Positions 50,765 to 60,169 are shown, counted from the stretch's first letter. The stretch is DNA of 64,000 nt from Patulibacter defluvii (GCF_034096925.1 NZ_JAWZSQ010000009.1:1-64000); one strand, 5' to 3'. Numbers and translations are program-made. The notes: a model not told the origin generated them from the sequence alone.

Positions 50765-51966
50765 GCGGCCACGGCTCCGCGGCGACGGCGCCGCTCCAGC
50801 AGGTCGACCATGTCGCGCAGCTCCTGGTGGAAGAGGACGGTCCAGCCGTGGCGCCAGGCCAGCGCCGCAGCCGCGCCGGCGTCGGGCGCGGCCCGGCGGG
50901 CGGCCTCGATCGCGCGCCGCAGGCCGTCGACGTCGCCGGCCCGGTAGCCGTGGCCGAGGCTGCCGATCGCCGCCGCCGAGGGCGCGCTCTCGCAGGTCAC
51001 GACCCGCGCGCCGCAGGCGGCCGCCTCGAGCCCGACCAGGCCGAAGGTCTCGTTCGGGCCCGGCATCACCACGCACGAGGCGGCGGCGTAGCGACGAGCC
51101 AGCTCGGCGGGATCGCGGACGTAGTCGCCGAGCGTCACCCGGTCGCTCAGCCCGAGCGCCTCGATCTCGGCCGGCAGCGCGGTCCGCCAGGGACCGTCGC
51201 CGACCAGCTCCAGCCGCCAGTCGCCGTCGCGGGTGGCGCGCAGCAGCTCCCCCACGCCCTTCGAGCGCGAGAGCCGGCCGGCGTAGAGGACGTGGTCGCC
51301 GCGGACCACGTCCGGCTGCGGGCGGAACGCCGGGTCGAGCCCCAGCCGCAGCGGCAGGTCGGCCGCGCGGCCGCTGTCGGGGACCGGGTCGATCACCGAC
51401 ATGATCGCGTCGACGTCGCGGTAGGCGTGGTGCATCCAGGCCCGGAAGACCGGCAGCCAGGCGGCGTCCGGCCCCGGCATCCCGGCCGCGGCCAGCGCCG
51501 CCGACCCGTGGTGGACGGCGACCACCAGCGCGCCGGCGCCGTGGGCGGCGGCGATCGCCTGGCGCGGGGTCCAGAAGGGGTCGTGGAGCAGCAGCACGTC
51601 GGGCCGCAGCCGCTCGATCGTCCGCCGCAGTCCCCCGCCGCCGGGCGGGATCCGGTAGTCGTTGCGGGTCACCCGGACGCCGCGGATCCGGTGCATCCCG
51701 TCGCCCTCGTCGTCGCGCGGGCCGGGCACAATGACGTGGTGCTCGTAGGCGCCGGTGATCGCCGCGTGGCGCCGCTTGGCGTCGAGGTAGCTCTTGATCC
51801 CGCCGCTGCGCTCGCCGTACCAGAGCGTCACGTCGGCGATCCGCAGCCGCCGGCCGTGGCGGCGGGTGGCGCCGACGGCCGGCGCCCCCGCGCCGTCCGC
51901 CCGCCCGCGGTCGGGCCGCGGGCGGAGGACGGCCGTGCTCAGCGACTCACGCGACACGCCGCTCAC
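50761..51966 (-). CDS. GT4 family glycosyltransferase
   Basis: 401 residues. GT-B fold: the N-terminal domain begins after an about 40-residue Arg-rich extension (RIADVTLWYGERSGGIKSYL). The C-terminal donor-binding domain has LYAGRLSRSKGVGELLRA and the EX7E-type segment ETFGLVGLEAAACGARVV. It transfers a nucleotide-activated sugar to an unknown acceptor. The start lies 20 bases inside the upstream PHP-glycosyltransferase gene, so translation is coupled. Confidence 0.88.
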   Translation of the reverse strand: MSGVSRESLSTAVLRPRPDRGRADGAGAPAVGATRRHGRRLRIADVTLWYGERSGGIKSYLDAKRRHAAITGAYEHHVIVPGPRDDEGDGMHRIRGVRVTRNDYRIPPGGGGLRRTIERLRPDVLLLHDPFWTPRQAIAAAHGAGALVVAVHHGSAALAAAGMPGPDAAWLPVFRAWMHHAYRDVDAIMSVIDPVPDSGRAADLPLRLGLDPAFRPQPDVVRGDHVLYAGRLSRSKGVGELLRATRDGDWRLELVGDGPWRTALPAEIEALGLSDRVTLGDYVRDPAELARRYAAASCVVMPGPNETFGLVGLEAAACGARVVTCESAPSAAAIGSLGHGYRAGDVDGLRRAIEAARRAAPDAGAAAALAWRHGWTVLFHQELRDMVDLLERRRRRGAVAA

Positions 51967-54421
51967 CGGCGGGGCGGATGGCCTCGCGGGTGGCGGCGGC
52001 CTCGGCGTCGCGGCGGGCGGCCCGCAGCGTGCCCGCGGCCAGCGCCCGCCGGTAGCCCTCGGCCAGCCGGCCGAGCGCCGCGTCCCAGGTCCGCTCCTGG
52101 ACCGCCCCGAGCCCGCCGATCGCCAGCTCGGCGCGCCGCTGCGGGCTGGCGGCCAGCTCGACCACCGCGTCGGCCAGCGCGCCGGCGTCGGCCGGGCGCA
52201 GCAGCCCGCTGACCCCGTCCTCGATCAGCGAGACCGGCCCGCCCTCGGCGACGGCGACGACCGGCAGCCCGGACGCCTGGGCCTCCAGCAGCACCTGGCC
52301 GAAGGTGTCGGTGCGGCTGGCGAAGAGGAACAGGTCGGCGCTGGCGTAGACGTCGGCCAGCGGGTCGCCGGAGAGCCAGCCGAGGAAGCTGGCGTGCTCG
52401 CCCAGCCGCTCGCGGAGGACGTGCTCCTCGGGGCCGCCGCCGGCCAGCACCAGGTGCAGGCGCGGATCGCGCTCACGGGCGGCGAGGAAGGCGTCGGCCA
52501 GCAGCTGGACGCCCTTCTCCTCGGTCTGGCGGCCGGCGTAGAGGACGTGGATCCGCTCGCCGGCGCGGCCCGGCTCGCGGCCGGCGAGGCGATCGATCAG
52601 GGTCGGGTCGCGGCGCTCCGGGCGGAAGCGGGCGATGTCGACCCCGCGGTCCCAGCGGCCGAGCCGGTCGCCGGCGATCCCGAGCCCGCGGAGGACGTCG
52701 TCGCTCTGCGGGCTCGGCGTCAGGACGACGTCGGCCTGCTGGTAGAAGAGCGCGATCGCGCCGGTCGCGTAGGCCTCGAGGTCGGCGTCGGCGGAGCGGA
52801 GGCCGGTGTAGGCGGCCAGCTCGGTGTGGTAGCTGCCGAGGATCGGCAGCTCCAGCATCTTCGCCAGCGCCAGGCCGACGACCCCGGAGGGGCCGGGCGA
52901 GCAGAGGTGGACCACGTCGTAGCGGCCCTCGGCGATCTGCTCGACCAGCGAGGGGACGCTCGGGATCCCGACCTGCAGGCCCTCGTAGAAGGGGATGTCG
53001 ACCTCGGCGATCGCGGGCAGCCGGCGGTCGACGTTGGCGTCGGTGCCGATCACCTCGACGTCGAAGCCGGGCACGCCGCGCTCGCGGATCGTGTTCAGCG
53101 TGTGGGTGACGCCGTGCATCCCGCCGATCCCGTCGGCGATCAGGGCCACCCGGTGGCGCTCGCCGTCGACCCGCGGCTTCAGCTTCCGCCGCTCGCGCCC
53201 GAGGAAGGCCGTCGAGGGCAGGTAGGGCACCGCCGGCACCAGCGCGTCGAGCAGCTGGCCGCCGATCGCCCCGAGGTCGACCGAGCCGACGCCGTCGCCC
53301 TCGCCGATCCGGCCCGCGGCGCCGAGCACCGAGTCGAGCGCGGTGGCCAGCTTGCGCTCGTGGGCGCGGCGGGCGCGGCGGTAGAGGTCGTCGTGCTCGA
53401 AGCCCTCCTCCTGGAACATCGCCAGCAGCTCGGCCTCGGTCATGCCGTCGAGGCCGACGCCGTCGAGCCAGGCGCGGAGCAGTGCGCGGGCGTCGTCGGA
53501 GGTGACGTCCGGGGCGTCGCCCTCCTCACCGCGGCGAACGTCGCCCTCGCTCATCACCCGCGAGACGATCTTCAGCATCGCCTCGGGCCGCGGCCGCGCG
53601 ACGGTCCCGGACTCGGGCGTGCCGAGGGCCCGGATCGCGATCCCCATCGCGGCGTGCGACCACTTGGCGGCGCCGCCCTGGATGCCCTTGGCGACGCAGC
53701 GGCCGGCGCGGATGTGGGCCAGGAAGTCCTCGGCGGTGTAGGCCAGCGGGGTCTCGGTGTAGGTGCGGCCGATGTCGACGCCGGCGTGGTCGTCGGTGCC
53801 GCCGACGCCGATCCCGCCGTGGGTGTCGATGTAGGTGGCGGCCGGGGCGTTCAGCTCGCGGGCGCGGGAGCCGTTGCGGACCTCCCAGATCGGGAACAGC
53901 TCGGCCAGCTGGCGGCGGTGGCGCGGGGTCAGCGGCGCCTCGACGTAGTAGAAGGGGTGGGCCAGCGCGGTCGTGATCTCGTTCTGGTGCAGGTACTCGG
54001 CGCAGCGCACGACGTCGTGGCTGTGGGCCTGGAGCCAGTCGTGGTCGTCCTGGTTGAGGCCGAGGACGAGCACGTGGACGGCCTGCGGCTCGCCCTTGAA
54101 CCAGGCGGTCAGCTCCTCTCCGACGATCACGTCGGGACGGTCGGCGATCGTCAGCGCGCCGGCGATGGTGTCGTGGTCGCTGATCACCACGTAGTCCATG
54201 CCGCGGCGCTTGGCCAGCTCGTAGACGTCCTCCGGCGGGGTGGCGCACTCGGGCATCCCGACCGAGCGCTGGACCCCGAGCTTGCTCAGCTGCGAGGCCG
54301 TCGAGTGGACGTGGAGGTCGGCGCGCGAGAGGGCCGGCGGGATCGCGCTGGCGTCGCCCGCGCCTGGGCCGCGCTCGTCGCCGGGGACCGGCGGGTGGGA
54401 GCTGCCGTTCATGGGGCTCAT
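51947..54421 (-). CDS. PHP phosphoesterase domain fused to GT4 glycosyltransferase
   Basis: 824 residues. Residues about 33-290 are a PHP domain with metal motifs DLHVHS (35-40), SDHDT (81-85), the His in LAHPFYYVEA and GGTDDHAGVD. A helical spacer (about 300-420) follows. Residues about 425-800 are a GT-B GT4 enzyme: GGMHGVTHTLN, GSYHTELAAYTG, RWDRGVDIARFRPERR and YAGRQTEEKGVQLLA. The last motifs resemble lipid glycosyltransferases such as SqdX/MgtA. It heads a four-gene operon with a PHO-box-like promoter. Phosphate removal followed by sugar addition on one acceptor is a plausible role, but is inference. Confidence 0.87.
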   Translation of the reverse strand: MSPMNGSSHPPVPGDERGPGAGDASAIPPALSRADLHVHSTASQLSKLGVQRSVGMPECATPPEDVYELAKRRGMDYVVISDHDTIAGALTIADRPDVIVGEELTAWFKGEPQAVHVLVLGLNQDDHDWLQAHSHDVVRCAEYLHQNEITTALAHPFYYVEAPLTPRHRRQLAELFPIWEVRNGSRARELNAPAATYIDTHGGIGVGGTDDHAGVDIGRTYTETPLAYTAEDFLAHIRAGRCVAKGIQGGAAKWSHAAMGIAIRALGTPESGTVARPRPEAMLKIVSRVMSEGDVRRGEEGDAPDVTSDDARALLRAWLDGVGLDGMTEAELLAMFQEEGFEHDDLYRRARRAHERKLATALDSVLGAAGRIGEGDGVGSVDLGAIGGQLLDALVPAVPYLPSTAFLGRERRKLKPRVDGERHRVALIADGIGGMHGVTHTLNTIRERGVPGFDVEVIGTDANVDRRLPAIAEVDIPFYEGLQVGIPSVPSLVEQIAEGRYDVVHLCSPGPSGVVGLALAKMLELPILGSYHTELAAYTGLRSADADLEAYATGAIALFYQQADVVLTPSPQSDDVLRGLGIAGDRLGRWDRGVDIARFRPERRDPTLIDRLAGREPGRAGERIHVLYAGRQTEEKGVQLLADAFLAARERDPRLHLVLAGGGPEEHVLRERLGEHASFLGWLSGDPLADVYASADLFLFASRTDTFGQVLLEAQASGLPVVAVAEGGPVSLIEDGVSGLLRPADAGALADAVVELAASPQRRAELAIGGLGAVQERTWDAALGRLAEGYRRALAAGTLRAARRDAEAAATREAIRPAGERRVA

Positions 54422-54474
54422 GTCACGACAAGGGTCCGCCCGTCGCCGAGCCCCGAAGTGACGGCTTCGTATCC

Positions 54475-54496
54475 GATCGGTGACGATGGTGTGAAG
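54475..54496 (-). promoter_or_regulatory. PHO-box-like repeat facing the PHP-GT4 operon
   Basis: On the minus strand CTTCACACCAT (54496-54486) and CGTCACCGATC (54485-54475) are adjacent 11-mers sharing the TCAC core at 11-base spacing. They lie 53 bases upstream of the ATG. Confidence 0.4.
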
Positions 54497-54665
54497 GCCA
54501 CCGCCGCGATCGGCCGTCCCGGGGAACCCCTGATTTTGCAGGTCGTTTCGGACGGAGCGGGCGATCCACCGCTGGGTCCGGGGCCGGCGGCAGCCCGGTC
54601 CGTGAAACCGTCCGGGCGGAGCCGGTGTAGGAGATGGGCCACCGCCGCCGACGGCGCCCCGCGGG

Positions 54666-54687
54666 CCTTCACCGGACCTTCACCGCG
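54666..54687 (+). promoter_or_regulatory. PHO-box-like repeat facing the GH31 gene
   Basis: CCTTCACCGGA and CCTTCACCGCG are adjacent 11-mers, identical at nine positions, ending 29 bases before the GTG at 54717. Confidence 0.45.
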
Positions 54688-54716
54688 ACGCGCCGCCCGG
54701 CCCCGAGCATGCCTCC

Positions 54717-57122
54717 GTGGCCACCACCCCCGCGATCGCCCCGGTCCTGCTCGAACGGGGCCCGGTGACGGTGACCCTGACCCGTTCGCCGCTGCGGATC
54801 GCGGTGATGCGCGACGGCGTCCCGGTCGTGCGCGCGATCGAGCCGTGGGTCCGCGACGGCACGGTCGACGACCGCTTCGTGCGCGTGACCGAGGGGGTCG
54901 TCGCGCGCGAGCGGCTGCGGGCGCTGGACGCGCTGGTCTCCGCGACGGTGGTGCCGCGGCCGGGCGACGGTCCCCCGGCCTCGCTCGACCCCGACGCGCC
55001 GCCGAACGGCACGCTGCCGCCCCCCGCGGCGGTGCCGGCGACGACGCTGGCGCTGCGGTTCGCGTCCGGCCGCGAGGGCACGCTGCGGATCGCGCTGCCC
55101 GAGCCCGACGTCGTCCACGTCGACCTGGCGGTGGGCCCTGGGCCTGGCGCGCCGCCGCCGCTGCGGCTGGGCGTCCGCTGGCCGGTCCCGGGCGACCTGC
55201 GGCTGAGCGGGCTCGGCGCCCGCCACCACCCGTCGGTCGACCACGCCGGCCGCCGGATCCAGCTCGGCGCCGACCGTCGCTACCTGGGACCGGGCTGCGC
55301 GCCCGAGATGGCCGCCGCCGGCGGGATCCCCCAGGGCGACTACGCGCCGGTGCCGTTCCTGCAGTCGGCCGCCGGCTGGGCGGCGTGGCTGGACACCGCC
55401 GGCAACGGCACCCAGTTCTTCCTCGACGGCGGCGCGGTCAGCCCCAGCGTGCGGACGGTCAGCGGGCCGCTGCGGCTGCGGCTGCACCTGCACCCCGGGC
55501 CGGTCCAGCGTCTGCTGGCCTTCCAGCGCGCGACCGGCCGGCCGGCGCTGCTGCCGGTGTGGGGCTACGGGTTCTGGAAGTCGCGCGACATCCACGACCA
55601 CCAGGACCAGGTCGAGGAGGACGTCCACGGCTGCCGCTGGCACGAGATCCCGGTCGACGCGGTGGTGCTCGACTCGCCGTGGGAGACGAACTACAACACC
55701 TGGCGCCCGAACCCCCACCAGTTCCCCGACTTCGCCGGGATGGTCGGGCGGCTGCGCGGCGACGGGGTGCGGACGGTGGTCTGGGTGACGCCGTGGGTCA
55801 ACGTCGACTCGGCCGGCGGCCAGACCCCGCCCGACCCGGCCTCGATCCGGCTCCACCGACGGCCGGCGGAGACCTACGCCGAGGGCGCCCGGATCGGCGC
55901 CTACGTGCGGCCGCCGGCGGGCGACGGGGCGGGCCACGCGCAGGCGATCAAGGCGGCGCTGGAGGGCGACGAGCACGACGACCTCGGCGACCTGGCCGAC
56001 GGCGACGCGCCCTACCTGGCCCAGTGGTGGATGGGGCGCGGGTCGCCGATCGACTTCACCGGCCCCGGCGAGCGGTGGTGGCGGGCCCAGGCCGAGGCGG
56101 TGCTGGGCCTGGGCGTGGCCGGGATCAAGGCCGACGACGGCGAGGGCTACTACCTGCCGGAGGACGTCCGCTTCGCCGACGGCTCGACCGGGGCGGTGCG
56201 GGCCTGGCGCTGGGGCGACGACTACCGGCGCTCGATGCGGCGGGCGCTGGAGCGGGTCCATCCCGGCGAGGGCGTGCTCTTCGGCCGCTCCGGCTGGACC
56301 GGCCAGCAGGCGACGGGGATGCTGTGGGCGGGCGACCAGGCGTCGGACTTCTGGTCGCTGCGGGTGCTGCTGGCGGCGACCGTCTCGGCCGCCCACTCGG
56401 GGATCTCGAACTGGTCGCACGACATCGGCGGCTACCTCGGCGACGCCGGCGTCAAGCGCTGCAGCGCCGAGCTGCTGGTGCGGTGGGCGCAGCTGGGCTG
56501 CTTCACCCCGCTGATGCAGGCCCACGCGCGGCTGGAGCAGGAGCCGTGGACCTACGACCACGAGACGCTGGGCCTGTTCCGCGGCTACGCGCTGCTGCAC
56601 GAGATGCTGGTGCCGTACGTCCGTGCGGCGGCCCGCACCGCCGCCCGCAGCGGCCTGCCGATCATCCGGCCGCTGGCGTGGCTGGACCCGGCCGACGACC
56701 GTCTCTGGTCGGTGCCGGACGCGTTCGCCTACGGGCCCTCGCTGGTGGTCGCGCCGGTGGTCGACGAGGGCCTGCGCGAGCGCGCGGTGCCGCTCCCCCG
56801 CGGCCGCTGGATCGAGACCTGGTCGGGACGCGAGGTCGAGGGCGGCCGGACGGTCGTCGTCGCCACCCCGCGCGAGCGGACCCCGGTCTGGGTGCGGGCC
56901 GGGGCGATCGTCCTCAGCCACCCCGCCGAGCACGTGGCCCGCGGCCTCGGCGACGGCGACGACCGCGAGCGGCCCTACGTGGCGACGTTGTGGGGCGCGC
57001 CCGAGGCCGGCCGGGCGCGCGCGGCGCTGCCCGACGGGACGCCGGTGCGGTGGGTCCGCGGCCGCTGGCTGCTGCCCGACGGGTGGGACGTGCGGACGGT
57101 CGAGCGGGGTGGGCCGTCCTAG
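54717..57122 (+). CDS. GH31 family alpha-glycosidase
   Basis: 801 residues. The N-terminal beta domain runs to about residue 270. The catalytic barrel contains PVWGYGFWKSRDIH, nucleophile Asp473 in GIKADDGEG and acid/base Asp540 in LWAGDQ. HSGISNWSHDIGGYLG and the C-terminal beta domains follow. It has no signal peptide, so it is cytoplasmic. It cleaves terminal alpha-linked sugars (glucosides or xylosides); the QQRW-type sulfoquinovosidase motifs are not seen. It is divergent from the PHP-GT4 operon and may share phosphate control. Confidence 0.92.
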   Translation: MATTPAIAPVLLERGPVTVTLTRSPLRIAVMRDGVPVVRAIEPWVRDGTVDDRFVRVTEGVVARERLRALDALVSATVVPRPGDGPPASLDPDAPPNGTLPPPAAVPATTLALRFASGREGTLRIALPEPDVVHVDLAVGPGPGAPPPLRLGVRWPVPGDLRLSGLGARHHPSVDHAGRRIQLGADRRYLGPGCAPEMAAAGGIPQGDYAPVPFLQSAAGWAAWLDTAGNGTQFFLDGGAVSPSVRTVSGPLRLRLHLHPGPVQRLLAFQRATGRPALLPVWGYGFWKSRDIHDHQDQVEEDVHGCRWHEIPVDAVVLDSPWETNYNTWRPNPHQFPDFAGMVGRLRGDGVRTVVWVTPWVNVDSAGGQTPPDPASIRLHRRPAETYAEGARIGAYVRPPAGDGAGHAQAIKAALEGDEHDDLGDLADGDAPYLAQWWMGRGSPIDFTGPGERWWRAQAEAVLGLGVAGIKADDGEGYYLPEDVRFADGSTGAVRAWRWGDDYRRSMRRALERVHPGEGVLFGRSGWTGQQATGMLWAGDQASDFWSLRVLLAATVSAAHSGISNWSHDIGGYLGDAGVKRCSAELLVRWAQLGCFTPLMQAHARLEQEPWTYDHETLGLFRGYALLHEMLVPYVRAAARTAARSGLPIIRPLAWLDPADDRLWSVPDAFAYGPSLVVAPVVDEGLRERAVPLPRGRWIETWSGREVEGGRTVVVATPRERTPVWVRAGAIVLSHPAEHVARGLGDGDDRERPYVATLWGAPEAGRARAALPDGTPVRWVRGRWLLPDGWDVRTVERGGPS

Positions 57123-58144
57123 TTCACGCGGGTGACCTGCTCGCAGTCGTCGGCCACGGTGTCGATCGCGTTCGCGCGAACGGTGTCGAAGCCAGGCCCG
57201 CAGACGATGTCGTTGGCCGCCACCGGCAGCGTCGAGTGGTAGGACGAGTCGATCACGTCGTCGCCGAGGCCGGCGTCGACCGAGAACGTGCCGTGGGCCT
57301 CGATCCGGTCGTTGCCAGGCCCCCCGAGGAGCAGGCCCGATCCGCCGAAGAAGCCGCCCTGCAGCTGGTCGTCGCCCTCGCCACCGTCGGCGACGCCACG
57401 GCCGAGCGAGAGGACGTCGTTGCCGCCGCGGCCTTCGATCCGGTCGACCCCGATCGGATCGGCCGCGTACTCCTCGCCGCCGCCGAGCACGTTGGGGCCG
57501 TCCGAGCCGATCAGCACGTCGTTCCCCCGCCCGGTCAGCACGTTCTCGACGTCGGGACGGATGTTCGCGTGGCCGTCGGGGCCGTCGTCGGCGATGCCGT
57601 CCAGGCTGACCCGGACGTCCTGGTCGCCCGGGAACTGCACGCTGTCGATCCCGGGGCCACCGGAGACGTCGTCAGCCCCGCCGCGCGGGAGGATCGTCTC
57701 GGCAGCCGGACCGCCGAGCAGACGGTCGTCGCCGCTGCCGAGGTCGTAACGCGTGACCGCGTCGGCCGCCGCCAGTCCGCGGGCGTCGAGCAGGTCGTTC
57801 CCCGCGCCGAGATCCACGACCACGCCGTCGTCCGGTGCCTCGCCGAGGCAGAGCCCGGCGTTCAGCAGCGGAGCGATCAGGCAGCCGAGGTGCGGTCCCT
57901 GGCCGAGCTTGCCGGTCAGCGGCGCGCCGGCGTCGACCACGCCGTTCAGCAGCCGGCCGAGCCCGGCCGAGGTGATCGTGATCGCGTTCCGCTCAGCGCC
58001 CTGCCCGGTGATCGTCAACTGGCCGTGCGCGGCGCCCGGGCCGTCACCGACCGTGCGCACCTCGGCGGTCGACCCGAAGGCCGCCGTCGGCGACAGCGCC
58101 AGCCCGACCAGGACGACGCCCACCCCCCAACCCCTGTGTCCCAT
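57119..58144 (-). CDS. secreted RTX-like calcium-binding repeat protein
   Basis: 341 residues with a signal peptide (GVVLVGLALSPTAAFG). From about residue 110 on it carries RTX/hemolysin-type nonapeptides: GAGNDLLDA, GSGDDRLLG, GRGNDVLIG, GRGGNDVLS, GEGDDQLQG and GPGNDRIEA. They form a calcium-binding beta roll. Four Cys residues are unusual for RTX proteins. No enzymatic domain is visible. The ATG at 58144 follows a leaderless-type TATCTT. The stop overlaps the convergent GH31 stop by four bases. Confidence 0.85.
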   Translation of the reverse strand: MGHRGWGVGVVLVGLALSPTAAFGSTAEVRTVGDGPGAAHGQLTITGQGAERNAITITSAGLGRLLNGVVDAGAPLTGKLGQGPHLGCLIAPLLNAGLCLGEAPDDGVVVDLGAGNDLLDARGLAAADAVTRYDLGSGDDRLLGGPAAETILPRGGADDVSGGPGIDSVQFPGDQDVRVSLDGIADDGPDGHANIRPDVENVLTGRGNDVLIGSDGPNVLGGGEEYAADPIGVDRIEGRGGNDVLSLGRGVADGGEGDDQLQGGFFGGSGLLLGGPGNDRIEAHGTFSVDAGLGDDVIDSSYHSTLPVAANDIVCGPGFDTVRANAIDTVADDCEQVTRVN

Positions 58145-58150
58145 CGCGCC

Positions 58151-58156
58151 AAGATA
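58151..58156 (-). promoter_or_regulatory. leaderless-type -10 (TATCTT) of the RTX-like gene
   Basis: On the minus strand TATCTT ends six bases before the ATG at 58144. Confidence 0.45.
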
Positions 58157-58247
58157 TAGCGGCGGTTCCGTTCCGCCACCGTCGCCGGTACCAACGGCGG
58201 ACCAGCGGAACGGTGACCGGCGATCGATGACCGCGGGCTCCATCGAC

Positions 58248-58253
58248 TAGCGT
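58248..58253 (+). promoter_or_regulatory. leaderless-type -10 (TAGCGT) of GT4 gene
   Basis: TAGCGT ends eight bases before the GTG at 58262. Confidence 0.5.
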
Positions 58254-58261
58254 GCCGGCCC

Positions 58262-59395
58262 GTGCGCCGCCTGCTCCTGGTCGCCCCCGACGCCCCGCCC
58301 GCCCCGGGCGGGATCGCCCGCTTCCTCGACGGCTGGCTGCGCTGGCTGCCCGACAGCGACTGGTCGGTGCTCTCGTCGACCCCCGGCCCGCCGCAGCACG
58401 CCGGCCATCCGGTCCGGCGGCTGCCGCGGGTGCCGCTGCCCGGTCCCGCCGGCGCCGCCGCCGACCGCGCGCTGATCAGCGCCGCCGGCCTGGCCGCAGC
58501 CGCCGCCCGGCGGCCGGACGCGGTGGTGATCGGGGTCCAGAGCGCCACGATCCCCGGGCTGCTGGCCCAGCGGCTGCTGGGCGTGCCGGCGGTCTTCCTC
58601 GGCTACGGGCGCGAGCTGGGCGCCGACGATCCCTGGACCCGGATCGCCGGCCGGCGGGCGGCGCTGACGGTGACGATCAGCGGCGGCAGCGCCGACGTGC
58701 TGCGGGCGGCCGGGGTGCCCGAGCGACGGCTGCTGATCGCGCCGCCGGGGATCGAGCCGCTCGACCGTCCCGCGCCGGCCGCCCCGCCGGACGGGCCGCC
58801 GACCGCGATCACCGTCACCCGCCTGGACGCGCCGCACAAGGCGCTCGAGGACGTCGCCGCGGCGGTCCGTCACGCCCGTCGGCGGGTGCCCGACCTGCGC
58901 TGGTCGATCGTCGGCAGCGGCGAGCCCTACCCGGCTGCCCGGGCCGCGATCGACGCCGCCGTCGAGGAGGGCTGGGCGACGCTCCACGGACGGGTCGACG
59001 ACGACGAGCGCGACCGGCTGCTGGAGCAGGCGACGGTCTTCGTCCTCGCCACCAAGCCGCTGGCCGACGGGCGGGTCGGCGAGGGCTTCGGGATTGTCTT
59101 CCTGGAGGCGGGCGCCCGCGGCACCCCCTCGGTCGCCCCGGACGCCGACGGGATGCGCGACGCGATCGCCCGCGACCAGGGCGGGCTGCTCGTGGCCCCC
59201 GGCGATCCGGCCGCGATGGGCGACGCGATCGCCCGGATCGCGTCCGACCCGGCGCTGCGGTCGCGGCTGTCGACCGGGGCGCGAGCGCACGCCGAGGCCC
59301 ACGCCTGGCCGACCGTGCTGGCGCCGGTCGCCGCCGCGCTCGACCGGATGATCGCCGGCGACCGGGCGCCGGCGCGAGCAGACATCCCCCGCTGA
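58262..59395 (+). CDS. GT4 family glycosyltransferase
   Basis: 377 residues. N-terminal APPAPGGIARFLDGWLRWL matches the acceptor-domain glycine loop. The donor domain has AITVTRLDAPHKALEDVAAA, IVGSGEPYP and the EX7E segment GEGFGIVFLEAGARGTPSV. It probably adds one sugar to a surface polysaccharide. It is leaderless and is the first of several surface-glycan genes to the window end. Confidence 0.88.
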   Translation: MRRLLLVAPDAPPAPGGIARFLDGWLRWLPDSDWSVLSSTPGPPQHAGHPVRRLPRVPLPGPAGAAADRALISAAGLAAAAARRPDAVVIGVQSATIPGLLAQRLLGVPAVFLGYGRELGADDPWTRIAGRRAALTVTISGGSADVLRAAGVPERRLLIAPPGIEPLDRPAPAAPPDGPPTAITVTRLDAPHKALEDVAAAVRHARRRVPDLRWSIVGSGEPYPAARAAIDAAVEEGWATLHGRVDDDERDRLLEQATVFVLATKPLADGRVGEGFGIVFLEAGARGTPSVAPDADGMRDAIARDQGGLLVAPGDPAAMGDAIARIASDPALRSRLSTGARAHAEAHAWPTVLAPVAAALDRMIAGDRAPARADIPR

Positions 59396-59424
59396 GTCGC
59401 TTGCGCTCCACAAACGTGTCTGCG

Positions 59425-59430
59425 TAGAGT
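59425..59430 (+). promoter_or_regulatory. leaderless-type -10 (TAGAGT)
   Basis: TAGAGT ends seven bases before the ATG at 59438. Confidence 0.45.
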
Positions 59431-59437
59431 GCTCGCC

Positions 59438-60169
59438 ATGGGACGGGTGTTCGGGGGGACATCGTCGCGGGTCCGTGCGGGGGCGCTTGCGTCGCTTGCC
59501 GTGGCCGCGACCGGCATGCTCGCGGCGGAGCCCGCGAACGCGGCGACGCGTGGCCCAGTCGACCGATTGCTGGGCGCGGTGCTCGCGCCGGTCGGACCGC
59601 GCCTGACCGTCGAGACGCTCGACGGTCCGCGACAGGGAGAGCGGCGGACCTGGACGACTGCCTCGTCCGGCGGCCCGGACCTGCGTCCCGGCACCCGTTA
59701 CCGGATCACGGCAACGGTACCCGGCCAGGCACCGATCGTGCGCGAGACCGCGACGCCGCGGGCGACGACTGCCAGCACAGCCGTGCCCGCGCCGCCGAAG
59801 GTCCGGCTGTTGCCGGGCAAGGCCTACCACGACGGCCGCGACCCGGTCCCGCCGCACCAGTACCTGATCCCAACCGCTCTCGACCTCGATCCGCTGTGGG
59901 TGGTCTACGAGCAGGCGTTCTGGCTCGTCATCTCCCCCACGAGCATCGGCTCCGGGCTCGTGCCCGAATCGCGCGCCCTCAGCGACGGTCGCTGGACGCC
60001 GGCGTCTTGCGGGGACCTCAACGTCTGCTGGTCCCTCCAGCACCCGCGAGGCAACGTGGTCGACGTGATCGAATATCGCCTGCGCGACACGGCCTCCAAC
60101 ACCACCGGACCGTCCAAGTTCGGGGTGCTGGTCTGGCTGCCGCTGCCGTTCACCGCGTTGCTGCCCTGA
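59438..60169 (+). CDS. secreted protein of unknown function
   Basis: 243 residues. A signal peptide (VRAGALASLAVAATGMLAAE) precedes a Pro/Thr-rich segment and a C-terminal domain with two Cys (ASCGDLNVCWSLQH) that may form a disulfide. Codon use is less extreme in GC than its neighbours. I do not recognise a family. The ATG at 59438 suits both the -10 spacing and the signal peptide; a GTG nine bases upstream is possible. Confidence 0.65.
   Translation: MGRVFGGTSSRVRAGALASLAVAATGMLAAEPANAATRGPVDRLLGAVLAPVGPRLTVETLDGPRQGERRTWTTASSGGPDLRPGTRYRITATVPGQAPIVRETATPRATTASTAVPAPPKVRLLPGKAYHDGRDPVPPHQYLIPTALDLDPLWVVYEQAFWLVISPTSIGSGLVPESRALSDGRWTPASCGDLNVCWSLQHPRGNVVDVIEYRLRDTASNTTGPSKFGVLVWLPLPFTALLP

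Larger units (their letters stand above)
54422..54716. promoter_or_regulatory. divergent control region of PHP-GT4 operon and GH31 gene
   Basis: No gene is visible. It separates the divergent starts at 54421 and 54717 and contains one PHO-box-like pair facing each gene (listed separately). Confidence 0.6.

Noticed and set aside
51794..58159. 2121-residue plus-strand open frame
   Set aside because: It crosses the antisense of the PHP-GT4 gene, another frame of GH31 and the antisense of the RTX-like gene; low-complexity composition with no recognisable domain.
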